A stretch of 64,000 nucleotides of DNA from assembly GCA_964017185.1 (NCBI GenBank), contig OZ024869.1, positions 69,720,315 through 69,784,314 on the forward strand, read 5' to 3'. How positions within the stretch are numbered: position 1 is the stretch's first letter; each line of letters begins with the position of its first letter. Position numbers and translations under genes: made by a program. The notes under the pieces were generated by a model. It was not told the DNA's origin. It searched no databases and saw only the letters and a list, made by a program, of their open reading frames with translations. This document shows positions 21,650 through 34,900 of the stretch, one piece after another. This DNA is from Rugalucina vietnamica (Eukaryota; Mollusca; Bivalvia; Lucinida; Lucinidae).

Positions 21650-23730
21650 TGTTTAACTCGACAGGTTTTTATGAAACATTATGCACGAATACTTTGTAAG
21701 ATGAATGTCCGTGGTACTGTGCATTTCATGCTCTCATGATTTTATGTCTGATAGTATAACTGCATATTTGAACTATATTTTTTCATAAAATTCAATATTC
21801 CATTTATTATGAATCTTTTCAATTCAAAATTGATAATACAGTTTTGAAAGTCAATATTTTACGAGCTTGCACTAAAGTCAATTTGACTTGAAGAATAATA
21901 GTATGTAAGTATTGTCACATTTTAGTATAATCAAAATGTTTGCTTTTATTGTACATTAGGTGTTTCAAATATTTGAGTGCGTGTGTCGTAGGTTTGTAGC
22001 GTCGTCTGTCTTCCATGGTGTTCCAGTGATTATACCAGGTACATGTAAAGACTGTACAAGCATTTAATTGGTACATACATGTATAAGTTTTACAAACAGG
22101 CACATCAGTGACTTTTCGCTCCACATTTCCCCCAAATTTATATCCGGCACGTGGAGATCTGTGGGTCTGTCTTTGATCCTTCTTGCTGGCTCTGTTGTTC
22201 GTGCAGATATACGTAGACGGTCAACAATTTCAACCACATTTTATCTGAGAAGGGCTTATATCTTATCACTCAAAACGATATTCTGTACGTATCTGACTTT
22301 ATCCAGAGACAAATCTGGCAAGAGCGTATCTGCTGCACGTCTATGGGTTTTCTGTTTCATACGGACATCAATGTATGTTAATTTTCTCTGATATATTTCA
22401 AATGTGTGTAATTAATGTTATCGAGACGGTTGTACTTTTCTTCATTTGATTCATGCATATCCCATATCAGTTCTCTCCCAAAAGGTGTCTCTTCCAAAAA
22501 CATTATAAATTAATTGTCTTGTAGTACATGTATTTTAGTGTTTGTTCCTTTCCATCAACATTTCTTCTGCGCTTATATAAACTGCGGGGAAGAGGGAGTA
22601 ACTGTGACTACCACAGACTTTGATTGTCCTGATATATGAAGACACATTTCAGACGTTCAAGGAGCCGGCAATTCAGGCCGCTCATGTGTATTATTTGAAC
22701 AAACTAGCATCTTTGGGTGACAATCTCTTACCTGCACTCGTTATTCTTTTTTTGCCTTTGTAATGCTTTCTCAGTTCTAACAAATTCTGCTCATAATGAG
22801 GATATTCATCTCAGTGTTTCATTTCATTAGAGGGAGAGTATTCATCCAGTATTGGAAAATACTCTTGTCGTTGTAGCTGGCCTTCCACATACCTACCGTG
22901 TTTTTGTTGGCTTATTAGCTTGCTTACAAGCTTAGCTTATTGAATATCTTTACTCTGGTGCGTGTACGTTATCGGCCATCCGTTCGTCCGGCCTTCCACA
23001 TCGATTAACAGTCCTCTTCCGAGGAATGGACTTGACCAAAAGTTCTTCTTCATCTATAGGCAACTCCACTTTGAACTTTCTGAGGATCAAAAGAATCCAT
23101 ACCAAGCTTCTTAATGTAATCCATTATTCATAATTCAATGTTTTCTTGACTTGCCGGATCTCTTCTGACAAGTGTTCAAAATAGTCTTTTTTAAATTTGC
23201 ATTTTAATCATCAGTGCTCTTCAAAAATACATAGGTACGCAATATACGTGACAAACCTGCCTACAACAGGTTTCGTTGAGAGCTTGTTTGAAACTCCCTG
23301 AATCACTAGCACAATGAGAAGCAAGCTCACAACAGTGCAGCTCCGATGAACATCAACTCTGACACGCAAGTTCATCGGTTTATCCACTGCCCACTCGAAA
23401 CCATGCTTCTTACATCCTTCTGAATTTCTTTCTGATTGCGGCTTTTCCTGATTATTGCCTACTCGTACCTTTTTTGTTTATGGACCAGCTGCACTATCGC
23501 ATAATTCACAAAATGCCTGATTCACAAAATGGCACCGTGGGACAGGATTGGATGATTTCTGTAGGTAAAATCAGCTTATTAGCGATCAAGTGTTATTCTT
23601 GTAGTTGACATAGAATAAAAGTTGGACATGAAGTGCCCCGACCTGAAATGTATCTCATCAATCTCAGCTCTTTACTGGATGAGTCAGTCAGCTATATACT
23701 CAAAAAAAAAACTTTATCTCGTGTTCAGTC
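21650..23730. other. Intergenic, repeats and no supported gene
   Basis: Contains short open frames without recognisable homology. A fragment at ~23430-23475 (TTTCTGATTGCGGCTTTTCC, TTGCCTACTCGTACC) matches the end of the Penelope-like 3' tail. A region near 22900-23000 resembles other dispersed repeats (GGCCATCCGTTCGTCC). Confidence 0.45.
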
Positions 23731-23736
23731 AGCTCA

Positions 23737-23961
23737 AATTCCATGTAGTTGTCTTTGTATCGCCTGTGGTGGGTTCACAATGTAGCTCTCTTGCCAGTCA
23801 TTTGGGACACAAACCTCAGAGATGGTGCCCTCAACAAGATCACCGGCCTCAGCTATGCCTGCTTTACCAGTGGGCCTAATAGTTTCACTGCCAATACCGG
23901 ATCTTTTGTCGTCTTTACCAGGTGTCATCTTGTTGACTGATTTTGTAGTAGTTTCTGACAA
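23737..23961 (-). pseudogene. LINE reverse-transcriptase fragment
   Basis: The minus-strand frame reads KMTPGKDDKRSGIGSETIR ... VCVPNDWQESYIVN. This matches the start of the RT domain in non-LTR elements of the type 'K..GK..GPDGI..E ... P.DW..S.IV', from family knowledge. Only about 75 codons survive and both ends are truncated. A second fragment of a similar LINE is at 35216-36330. Confidence 0.6.
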
Positions 23962-24833
23962 CCGGTTTGCTTTAGACCCCAGCGCAGTGGGCTTTTACCA
24001 TTGGTCCATAAAATTCTACAAATTCAGTAATTGGTTTAATCTGTTAATGGTTCAAAAAGTCTTAGTCAAGAAAAAATCGACCAGAAAAAAGCATTATCCT
24101 GTAATGATGGTTAAATGTTCTCAAGAAAGGCATCTTTTGGAAAAAAGGAACACTTAAGAGAATTAGAAACAGTTTACTATGAAGTTTACAAGTTTGTATT
24201 GTTTCTACCAACAGACATTAAAACTGGCTTAAGTTTTGTGTTATCCACGCTCTGTTTTAATTCAAATATAGAGTTTTCAAGTGTTTCAAATCTGATTTCG
24301 ATTACTTTTGAAAAAAAAAATCCAGTTGATTAGAAAATCTGGTTTAACATGTTCAACATCGAGCTTGTCGGTATACTTAACTGCTTTATAAAGCGGTACC
24401 TGTTTCAATTGTTTTTCAAATGTTATTAAAAACATATGCAATGAACTGCCAATATTCTATATAGCCCCATTTGCTTTGTGCAGGCTTTATTTGGTCTTAC
24501 TTATTGAAGTTTCAAGTTAAGTTTCGCCCGTAACGAATTTTTTATGCAGTGACCATATCTGTGTCATGAACCCTTAATTCGATTATTTTGATCAATGTTA
24601 CGATACACTATTGTTGTTTAGCTACGAGACTTTTTACCTTGTTTTGATATATCTCTTTAAACATTTCCGCTTCATTTATGTGATGGATTAACTTAACTGA
24701 AACAATTCCTATATCAGTTCTTTTCAATGGATTTTAATAAAAGTTATTGGAATATATGTAAATGAAATAAAAGTATTACATGCATTTAAAAAGGAACCCA
24801 TTAGGGTGGCAATCTCAGTGGATGTGACATTAG
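23962..24833. other. No feature seen
   Basis: AT-rich DNA with short open frames only; nothing recognised. Confidence 0.4.
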
Positions 24834-25117
24834 ATGAGCCACGTTATGAGAAAACCGGATATTTGCCTATGCGAAAACAAAGGCGCTGATCAGCTGTGCA
24901 GTAGCTGCACAGCTGATAAGCGCCTTTGTTTTCAGTACTCGGATAGTTAGCTGCACAGCTGATAAGCGCCTTTGTTTTCAGTACTCGGATAGTACATATC
25001 TCTTCTACTCAAATCCGAAATTTCAAGCTTCTAGCCTGCTTCTGTGATTGTACAGGCCGGTTTATGTCGGATCAGGTCGGAACTCCCGAAGACCGGTTTT
25101 CTCGCGTCAGGCTCAGA
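24834..25117 (+). mobile_element. MITE family M1, copy with internal duplication
   Basis: Starts ATGAGCCACGTTATGAGAAA and ends GGTTTTCTCGCGTCAGGCTCA. A ~45-bp segment (AGCTGCACAGCTGATAAGCG to ACTCGGATAGT) is present twice in tandem at about 24904 and 24948, so this copy is longer than the others. Confidence 0.8.
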
Positions 25118-26446
25118 TATTATAGTATTGTGTTTTATACGTAGAGCACCAAACACGGCGTTTTGGATTCGTTTACATCATAGAAATCATTTCCCGATGT
25201 TTAAACAATTCTAGTATATCTGGCACACATTTTAACGATACAGTTTTTCTTTGTTAGAGGTTACAAAGCCAATGGCTTATGCGTATATATGACTGTCATT
25301 TGTCCTGTCCACTGGTTCGTTCGTTTTACCTTTCCTTTTTTGTCGTTACATGTACAGCGTGTCTGACATATTACTGTCTCACACGGTCTGTGGGTTGTTC
25401 CATCCCTCGCTGGTGAACTGTTCTTGGAAGCATTGTTTCAGATTCGAATGTTATGCCAAGGAACCTGTTAAGTTTCTTTTTTACCCAACTAAATGAATGT
25501 CTTCGCATATCCATATCATACGTATGTGAGATTCAATATTATTTTATCCACTTAAGATTTGTAAACAAAACTATCTGTATTTAAAGTTTAGTTTGATATG
25601 CAATCAATTATTTGTATTTGCGATAAAAATACATCCTGACAGTCATTAGACATGGTAATCTTTTAAGCAAACGGTTTGACTTTAAACATATTTTGAGATA
25701 ATCGAGTGAAGTCTGTGAACCAAATTGCGGGGACATTTTTTATCGTTTTGTTTGTCAAATGAAGCATCAAGATTCGCATACCAAAATTTCTTTTGTTATC
25801 AAATGAAGCATAAAGGTTCGGGTACCAGATAGCGGAACCTATATGACAGTCCCATTTGCGAATACTACTTTTACAAGAACCAACATTTATATAAGACAGG
25901 AATCGTGCTTCCCTTATGCTAGATATCTAGTTGTTACTTTCTCCATTATCTTACTGATTTTGTGTACGTCATTTTGTTTTTATTGTGCATGTTTCTGGTC
26001 ATTGTTCAGCTTTGCTTTTAGTTTTCATTGAAGGATATTGTTTTAAAGCATTTAGTCAATTTTAAATCAGAGAATCAATACTTGTAATATTGTTTGAATC
26101 AGCTACATTGTTTGCAATGTCTGGGCCTTTGTAACTATTCACTTAAAGGTGTATGATCAGTCATCAGAAAAATGCCAATCCGAGATGGATTTGTCTACCA
26201 TCTTGGAATCGTATAAAGTCCTGCGAGATTTTGAAGCAGAATTAGTATGAGAGCATATTACCTTGCAAAATATGGGGTGTGCTGCTCACACAGTAATGAA
26301 TTGTGTGCCTATCCTGTTTACCTAAATGTAGATGCACTTTGCAAATGTCTGACTTTAAAGTTTCTAGCCTGCTCGTAGCCTGTTTTTTCTGCATGACTCC
26401 TTGATTCTGATTCTGAATGTACGAATTCAGTGTTCCTCGGCGTGTA
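25118..26446. other. No gene seen
   Basis: AT-rich sequence with only short frames. A short direct duplication is visible at ~25757 and ~25798 (CAAATGAAGCAT..G.TTCG). Confidence 0.4.
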
Positions 26447-27466
26447 CGAGGGGAAAGCAAAAAGTTCGTGGACTTTGTCAATAAAATCAAAAGTACATAT
26501 GCGATTTCTCTGAAATTACCATATGTTTGCGATCAATTTAATACAAACAAGCATTGAAAGTTTCAGAAAAATCGCTTGATAAACGTCGTTTCTATGGCAA
26601 TTTGTTTGATGCATGTTAGCGCTACCCGGAGCACGCCAAGATGTTAACGTCATTTACCAACGGGTTTCAAGTCTGTATACGCTGGCCGAGTCAAAAGTTC
26701 CTATAAAAACATTATTTCTCATTCGACTTCGAGCAAATTTTCATATATTCATTCCCCATCCGTGAAGGATTACAGTAGTTAGTTTAAGGCAAATCGCTAG
26801 AAAAATTTAGTTTTTATGACAATTTCTTCGACAGACGCTAGGATTATACGGGGCATGCCATGACGTTAAAGTTGTTTGCGTAGATTTTTGTGCTTACTTG
26901 TTGTTTTTAACAGCTATTTCGTTGTGACTAACACTTTGCACATCATTGAACACTGTTGTATGCTTCAGTTCTGATGTGTCTCTAGCTGTTTGTAACAAAT
27001 CAGACGTTTCTGTAGGTTTTATTCGAAGTCTCACACAAATTTTATCGATGTGCAGGTTTCCGCCATTTACCAGTAACGTCATTTTACTAATTTTTTGCTT
27101 AGACTTGTCTTTCAAACAGTGTCGCTGTAGCGTTGTCTTTCGAATGTGAGAACTGCAATTTCACATTTCAAGCCGAATTACATCATAATCAATATTTCCA
27201 TAATTTAAGGAGATTTAGAAATGACATTTTTCAAAATATTTTTATATTTATAAACATGTAAACAGAGATTTTACGGCGTGCTCCGGGGTAGCAAACCCCA
27301 CGTGTTTGTCGATGTAATTTGACCAATCAAAAATAAGATTCGACAAACAACATTTTACATGAATGTCGACAATAGACCATTATTACACTTGTGAAAATAC
27401 GAAAACAATCGAACGTCAATTATAAAAGTTATTAAGAAAGTCCACGAACTTTTTGCTTTCCCCTCG
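26447..27466. mobile_element. 1020-bp mariner-type MITE
   Basis: Inverted ends beginning CGAGGGGAAAGCAAAAAGTT at 26447 and finishing AACTTTTTGCTTTCCCCTCG at 27466 match for at least 30 bases. Both are flanked by TA (26445-26446 and 27467-27468). The interior has no transposase frame; two ~60-base blocks around 26590-26650 and 26800-26860 resemble each other. The precise ends suggest a fairly recent insertion. Confidence 0.85.
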
Positions 27467-27654
27467 TATGTGTTGGTTGGAAAATGTTCTTATGTTGTAT
27501 TGTAAATTAAAGTCTCAGTCGGTCGATTTTAAAGGATTTCCTCTGACTGGACATGTAAAATGCTCTTACTTGCTTTGTGTTGTGAGGCTTCCTTACCTTC
27601 CCGATGCTTTTGAAAAAATCTAAGCATTTGATTCAGATACGTATAGCCCATGTA

Positions 27655-27977
27655 GCATTCAAATCGATTTAAGCCCGCCAGTAATTTTATATTACTGATC
27701 GTTCCAAGGCGATACTTCTGTGGTGGTTCTTATTGTTTTATGTCTTGGTGTTTAAACTTTTTGTGCTGTTGGCGCCTTATGTATGTTATCATATTTTTGG
27801 TTACGTTTAGGTAACTGAATGGCCACTGATTGGGAAAATATCTGCTCATTCGGCTTACGACATGTTTTCATGGTAAAAGTACCTGATTGTTAATTTATTG
27901 TTTTCCCACTTCGGTGTTTGGAATGGGAATCTTTTTCTGATTGCGCCTTTTCCTGATCGTTGCCTACTTGTACCTTC
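27655..27977 (+). mobile_element. Penelope-like 3' tail, copy B
   Basis: Truncated 3' tail only: GATTTAAGCCCGCCAGTAA, CTGATCGTTCCAAGGCGATA, TTGTGCTGTTGGCGCCTTAT and TGCGCCTTTTCCTGATCGTT, in the same order as in copies A and C. A severe 5' truncation is typical of target-primed retrotransposition. Confidence 0.75.
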
Positions 27978-28957
27978 CTACTGCCCTTCACCTCTTCAAA
28001 TACATGCACTATAAAGTTCATTTCAGAAAAGTGCAAGCTTCTTTATTGATTTACAGTCACTTCTCGATTCTGTTTGAGTTTAAATATTTATGGGAGTTCA
28101 CACGAACACGTTTGTTCGATAGCCCTAAAATGGTGCTTAAATACCATGCCAGACATGTAAATGTCTTAAACATACGGGACTGATATGGCATTTCGAAAAC
28201 CACTTGATAAATGAGTGTTTAGTACTTTTCGTGAGATTGGTTACCTTCCATTTGGATAATTGTTTGAGATAGGAACGTGATAGAATTGTTATAACATTAG
28301 CTTAAAATTCCATTATTTTACCAAGCTATTTATACTAGACACGATATACTTAAAATACAACAAAAATAGCCGTTTTTGTTGTTATGTTTCATTATCATTA
28401 AGATGGATGCTTTCAAGTTATATGCACGATGCGCATTCCATTAACGTCTGGTACACAATTCTAAAATTTTAAGTTCAAAACATGTTTTTTTTCTCTTCAA
28501 GTAATTGACAGACTTATAATTCTATTACGTGTAATTGCATAAAATCTGTACTTGTAGATGTCAAAAGTTTAATGACCAACGGATTTAGAATAAGAAAAAA
28601 AATATGTGTGGGTTTAAAACACTAGTCTTTCAGACTTAAGATATTCCCAAGCACGACACAAAATAAACAATTACGGATTATCATAATATAAAACACAGAC
28701 TTTAAAAGGTTCTTGAAATTGGACCTGAATGTTTATGGTGCAGTCAAAATACAAAATGAGGATATTTTGTGAATTAATGATTGAATGAAAAGGCAATTCT
28801 TTTTGTGGTAGTTTGTATAAAAGTTTAGGAGGAGTAATGTTACAAAGCTAATGTATAATTGATATTCTAATATTGTTTAGAAGCCAACGTCGCATTTGGT
28901 GCTTTATTAGAATCTTTTATATCACTTGTATAGAAAAATACAAAAAAGTAATGCAAA
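27978..28957. other. 5' flank of the CNBD2-like gene
   Basis: AT-rich sequence without a supported exon. An in-frame TAA lies nine bases before the chosen ATG at 28958. No clear core promoter was identified; a 5'-UTR intron further upstream cannot be excluded. Confidence 0.4.
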
Positions 28958-31900
28958 ATGCGACGACCGCATAATAACGATTTAGAGATGTTGTATAATA
29001 AGCCAGACAGTGCTCATTCAGAGAGAAATGCCAAAAGGGACAATGACGATGACAAATGGACTCCCTTCTGGCAACGGGGACACGATACCGAGATTAAACA
29101 AGCTAAATCTGTCAGTGATGGACATGTGCTTAGACCTTCATCAAAACATGTGAAATTGTTCCATAGTACCTTAGATATCAGTGCTAATAACAAAAAGAAA
29201 CACAAAAGAGTGACTATAAGTAAAAGTGTGTCGATGCAAAATGGCTTGAATCATATGCCACCGATAGAAAATACGAACAATAAAACAAGGAAAAAGCGCG
29301 GTATTCTAAAAGACAGAAATATGGTGGGCTTAAGTAGTTTAGTTCTGCCTAAGATAGACCCCGATATTGCTGTCGAGGTCGAAAGAGATAGTCGTGAGAG
29401 TACAGCAACGAACGGAGTTCTCGAAAACGGTCGACTTTCCGACAATAACGATTCTGACGGCGAAACAAATTCGCAAGCGTCGGAAGACATATATCTTTCC
29501 GACAACGATCCCGACATATCGCGTCAGAATTTAGACAAAGCCGGTGAGTATATAGTAGAACATGACTGGATTCTCAAGGAAAATCTAGCTAAAGAAGCTC
29601 GGCGATTAAGCACAGCGCGTAAACAAATGAGAATTATTGTTCCAGATGAGGATCCGATGGAGGCTATACAGTCTCGGCTGGATGAGGTGACAATGATGGT
29701 GAAACCAAAGGCGGAATGGGGAAACTTTATTGATACGATAGAGCCGGAACAAAGGGCGAAAATTATGGTAAGTATTGAGACACGTTAAAATTAACCCATA
29801 TTTGGCGAATATCATTTGGAAGTGTCCACTTTCATTATCAGGGGCATCAGGAGTGATTTTGAATTTCTATTCCATTTTAGATAAATTTTCTTTAAGCAAA
29901 TAGAATAGCCCAAGATGGGACGCCGCGTTCTGCGGCGTCACATCTGAGGCTATTCTGTTTGCCTGTGTTCCATAAAAAGATGCCAGGCTTTGGTAGTCAC
30001 TAACATTTTAGTATACCGGTTTTTGCTCATCAGTTGGGTCGTTCTAACAATTATATACGGAGACGATGATATGTTTAATTCCATTGAATACTTTACCCTC
30101 AAGACGAGAATCCTCTCTGAATGGTTTTACCTTAGGTAATAAACTATGCCCACCCCAACCCCTTCACTAAGTTATTGTCTTTTGTGTTTCACGTTAACTT
30201 TGTTATTTGTATATTCAGACTTTAACTTGACGCATAGGACATCGTGTCTTCATCATTTGATTGGGTTACTTCTATTTTAATTTCAATTTTAAGATGACTA
30301 AGAAAATGAAAATTTTCAAAGATTCGTAATAAATTTGAATCATACATGTACATTGTAGTTAAAACGTTCGTTCGTTTTCCAAATACAGGCGTCTTCTCTG
30401 GTCTTCAAACATTGAAAAGTCGTATGCTTAATCACGTTTCTTATAACACCATCAGTTTCACGAAAGAAACAATTGACTTCACAGGTGTTTCATTACATTT
30501 AGTTTTAAGATTACCTGTAATCAGTGCAAGGTGTGTCCATTAATGTGTTTTGACTGCGCCTAAAAGTGGAATGAACTATATAGATGGGATTACGAAATTA
30601 AACAATTTCTCTTTTGTCCCGAAACCAGCTTTATGCAGTGCGACAAATGTTGGGTTCGATGTATCAGTAACAATATTTGTGGTTTTTATTCTTTTGTTTA
30701 CCAAAGCGCACAACATTTTAAGCGACCATAAGTAAAGAATAACAGAGACCATGCGACGGGATTGCCTTTATTTTCAAACGGAAACCGTGTCCTAATCGAG
30801 CAGTAATAGTGAAAACGCATCTTCGTTTTTTGACCCTGATTGTTCGATTACGTACTAAAATGAGTACTCTTCAGTTTCTCCCCAAAATTCTCTTCTTTTT
30901 ATGATCAGTCGTCTAGTATTATTTCTTGTCACTAGGTAAGCGCTGTATAGTTAATTAATAATTCAGCCCTGTTGTCATTAGGACTTGGAAACAAATCTAC
31001 ACCAACAAATAATGATTATACCAGGTAAATAACTTGTATAATCTTTTTGTCTGTGATCATCACAGAAAATAAAATAAGGTCTTGGCGAGTTTTGCTGGAT
31101 ATAGTTTCTCGCAAATGACACTGTATGAAACATATAGCTCGATTTTGACATAAGACGCGTCAAAAGATCGACGAGTCCATGACGTAGCACGTGAAAGGTA
31201 AATCAGTACAAAATGCCGTAAGTTTTCCGTTACACTTCGGTTGCACGCGCAGTAAGTATTTGTAGTATTACAACCTGAATATATTTTCAGGTGCTACTAA
31301 GTAGAATCGTCGACTTTTGACGCGTCTGAGGTAAACAAAATTGAGCTACATGTATATAAACCTTGCAAATTCAAAACAGATGGTCAATTGTAAAATTGTA
31401 GCTGAATCATTTCATGAATTCTTAATCAGTGCGTCTGCGTTGATTTAGGGCACTTTTCTCACCGGTGTTCACAACACTGAAGGACTTTCAAGATAACATG
31501 AGTTAAATTTGGTTTTAAGTGTCATTACTGGCTAAATAAATGGAATATAATGTATAACCCCTGATAAGTATCACGGTGATTTATTTTGACCAGTACTTTC
31601 ATCGAGTCAACTGCGAAAATACGGAGACCCAAGATTTTTAACAAGGTATCGCTAGAATGATGCGTATACCTTGGAATGAAATTTCACCCAGTCACTGAGT
31701 GTGAATTCGAACTAAGTATCAGTTATCCAATTCCTACGTTTATAGTGGTATTTTGCTACCCATTTCTACATAAGATAATGTTCCCAGCGATGAATACTCG
31801 ATCAGACGTACTCGATCACACCCCACCAAAAAGGCCATAAATGTATAAAATAATAAACCATTTGCAAAACAATCGCTATGTCGATTCCATGAAAACGTTC

Positions 31901-34900
31901 ACATATCTGGACAACAACATGCATCAAATACTTACTTAGAATGTATTTTGTATTTCAGAAATACAAAGAGATAGACCATGAACAAATACGCAAACAGCGA
32001 CGCAAGAATTGGACGGTGAGTAGTATTGAACGAACGTGCCACAGCAGAATTTTGGCGAAACACATGTTGTTCATGTACCTATTATCGTTGAACGCCCGCC
32101 GAACGAACAAAGCATTTTATTTTTTTCCATCGTATTGCGGCGACGATTCCTTGTTGTCTGCTCGTTCACACTTTGTCAGCACTTGACTGTTTCTCGATAT
32201 ATGATCGTCGAGATGAAAGGAACCGCCCTGCCGGTTGCATACCTTCCCGGTTTTGAGGATAGAGCAAAGTCCTTTAACAAGAAATCATACAACGAAAGAG
32301 GGTCGGGCAGGGACTTACCAAGCCAAAGAGAAAAGAAAAAAGGATAGCAAAACTCGTCCGTTTGATGTTTGTAACGATTTCGGTTGAATCTTTTACTAAC
32401 TGGCGGATTGAGTCGAGATACGAATCAGACTGTCCATGCTGTTCGCCTTGTCAAGCGGTCCGAGTTAATCACTTATTCTTACTAAAGTGTTTTTTTTTTC
32501 TGTTTCAGCCAAAAGACCGATTCCGCGATGCTGTTTCAACTATTCTTCTTTTATACCGAGCGTGCCATCTTAGAAAAAAGTATGTTGCATGGTTAACTTT
32601 ACAAATGTTCATTAAAACATAAATTTATAACCTTTTCTAAATTTTATCGTAGACACTATGAATTGATTTCCAAATATAATGTTGTAGTGGAGCGGCTTAA
32701 TGAGAAAATACTTCAGTTGATGATACAAGCATGAAATTTTCACCATATGCTCTTTACATGACAAACATTAAATTCTGATCCCTTGCCATTTGAAATTCCG
32801 CCATTTTCAAGATGGCCGCCAAAAAACAAAATGGTCGACAGTTGTGAAAGGAGTACATGTAATAAATTGCTCATATCTTAGGTTCTTTTCATCATAGAAC
32901 AACAATATTGATACCAAAATGAATCTAAATGATTGTTCTTTAAAATAAAGTTTCAATATGCAAATTAACTCATTTGCATATTTATGAATATTAATGAATA
33001 TTAATGAGATCTTACTTTTTTGGCTAAAATTGAGAAAAAAAAACACATCTTATTTTCTGAACGATGTAAAATGTTAAATGAAATGGATATCTATGGCTTT
33101 GATATTGCTAGACCATAAATTATCATAAAATTAACATAAGCTAATTAGCATGTTCATGAATATTCATTTTAAAACATTTTAAGACTTTGTATGCCCTTGT
33201 ATCTATCAGTTTAGTTTAAAAGTTCATACTGTTAATTGCTTATAGCTAAGGGTCCTGTTCATCATAGAACATCAGTATTGATACCAAAATTGAGTGTAAT
33301 GATTGTTCTTGCCAATGGAGTTCAAATATGCAAATTATTTCATTTGCATATTTATGAATATTAAAAGGTCTTATTTTGTTGCCAAAAACTTGAAAAAACA
33401 ATAAATCACATCTCATTCTCTGAATGATTTAGAATGTTAAATGAGATTGATAACTGTGGCTTTGATATTTCTACACCATAATCATAAATTAACAACAGCC
33501 AATTAGCATATTCATGGATATTCATTTTTAAATACATCAAGGCTGTATCAGTTTAGTAACGAAAGTTCATTCTGTAAATTGTCTATAAATATCACTTTCA
33601 TTGTAAAGTAAATGTCATTAATACAAGATATATGCCATTGTACTTTCTTTCTAAGCTCGCACGAGTTCACTGGCTAACTGAATATCAAAACGTTTTAATC
33701 ATATAAAAACGCATGTTTGATCCCTATAGTGCATACCTATGCATATATTTAAACTAAAATTGATAACTTATGTTTGTGATGAGCTTCGCACGATTGAATT
33801 ATTTCCCATGAATTATTTGCTTGCATCTACTAAGTCTGTCGACTGATAATATCATCATCATATCTTTTTTTATAGTCCTTTGTCCTCATCTGAGGGTTGG
33901 ACATCTTTGACAAGTCTCCTTCTGTTAAATCCAGATGTACGTAATTGACCTCACGGTAGAATTTTTTTATTTTTTGCATGTGAGTGTATTTTGATGTCCT
34001 ACATACGAAAATGAAAAGAAATCGATACCGTTTCGAGCTTGTTTTCGAGAAATCGGCCTTCAAAATCGTCAAATTTAGGAGCGAAAATACATTGACGTCA
34101 ACGTAAAATGCGATATTTAGACCCCCTTTTTGTTAATTTTCTTGATTTATTTAAAAAAATCCACGGTAGGATTTTTTAAAAAACTGATATGTATTTGAGA
34201 AATTCCTGAACTATATATAGATAACGAGAAAGTCCTTAGTTACCGGATTCGATTTCCTGTTATAGGCGTGCGAAGAAAGGTAGTCGTTGCTGAATTCAGT
34301 ACATTTTACGCGCGACGTCGATTTTACGCCAAAATTTCCGACACTGTTTAGTATTCAATATTGCTAACTGTCGCGAAAATGTTGTTTTCTTCGGGATAAC
34401 AAGTCCACAATCTATATTTTGAGCAAAAATAATAAATAATATCAAACCTTTTATATTTCTGAAGTCCTCTGCATAATTGTATGGATATAGTTTCGTATTC
34501 CGAACGTAAACTGACGCTAGAAATGACGTTTCGAGCGAAAACTGACGTTACGAATGCGGCGTAAAAATGACGTTTCGACCCTTAGATACGCACGTTCCTT
34601 TGAGCGCCTTCAATTACGTACATCTGTCTTTAAAAGTTGCAAAATTACAGCAATTCTCTTTGGCTCCATGTTGCCAAATCTAAAGGGTCACTGAAGAGGA
34701 TTGAATAGCTGAAACCGCGGTATGGCCCATCACCTTTCTCACAAATATACTCACTGCTCTTAAAGGATCTCAGTTTTATTTTTATTTGCTATTACTGCAT
34801 ATGGTGTTGTGCCATGTGGCGGCCCTAAAAAGTCTCCCCGTACAGCATTCATAGTGCAGATTATATTTTCCTTTTGGTCCTTTGAGATCAGAGAGGGTAT

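Noticed and set aside
26447..27466. Autonomous mariner transposase
   Set aside because: The interior has no frame above ~75 codons and no D-D-D/E pattern.
29014..29815. Minus-strand frames opposite exon 1
   Set aside because: Antisense shadows of the CNBD2-like first exon.
31941..32347. Frames spanning exon 2 and following intron
   Set aside because: Exon 2 is only 57 bases and is followed by GTGAGT; the extension has no homology.
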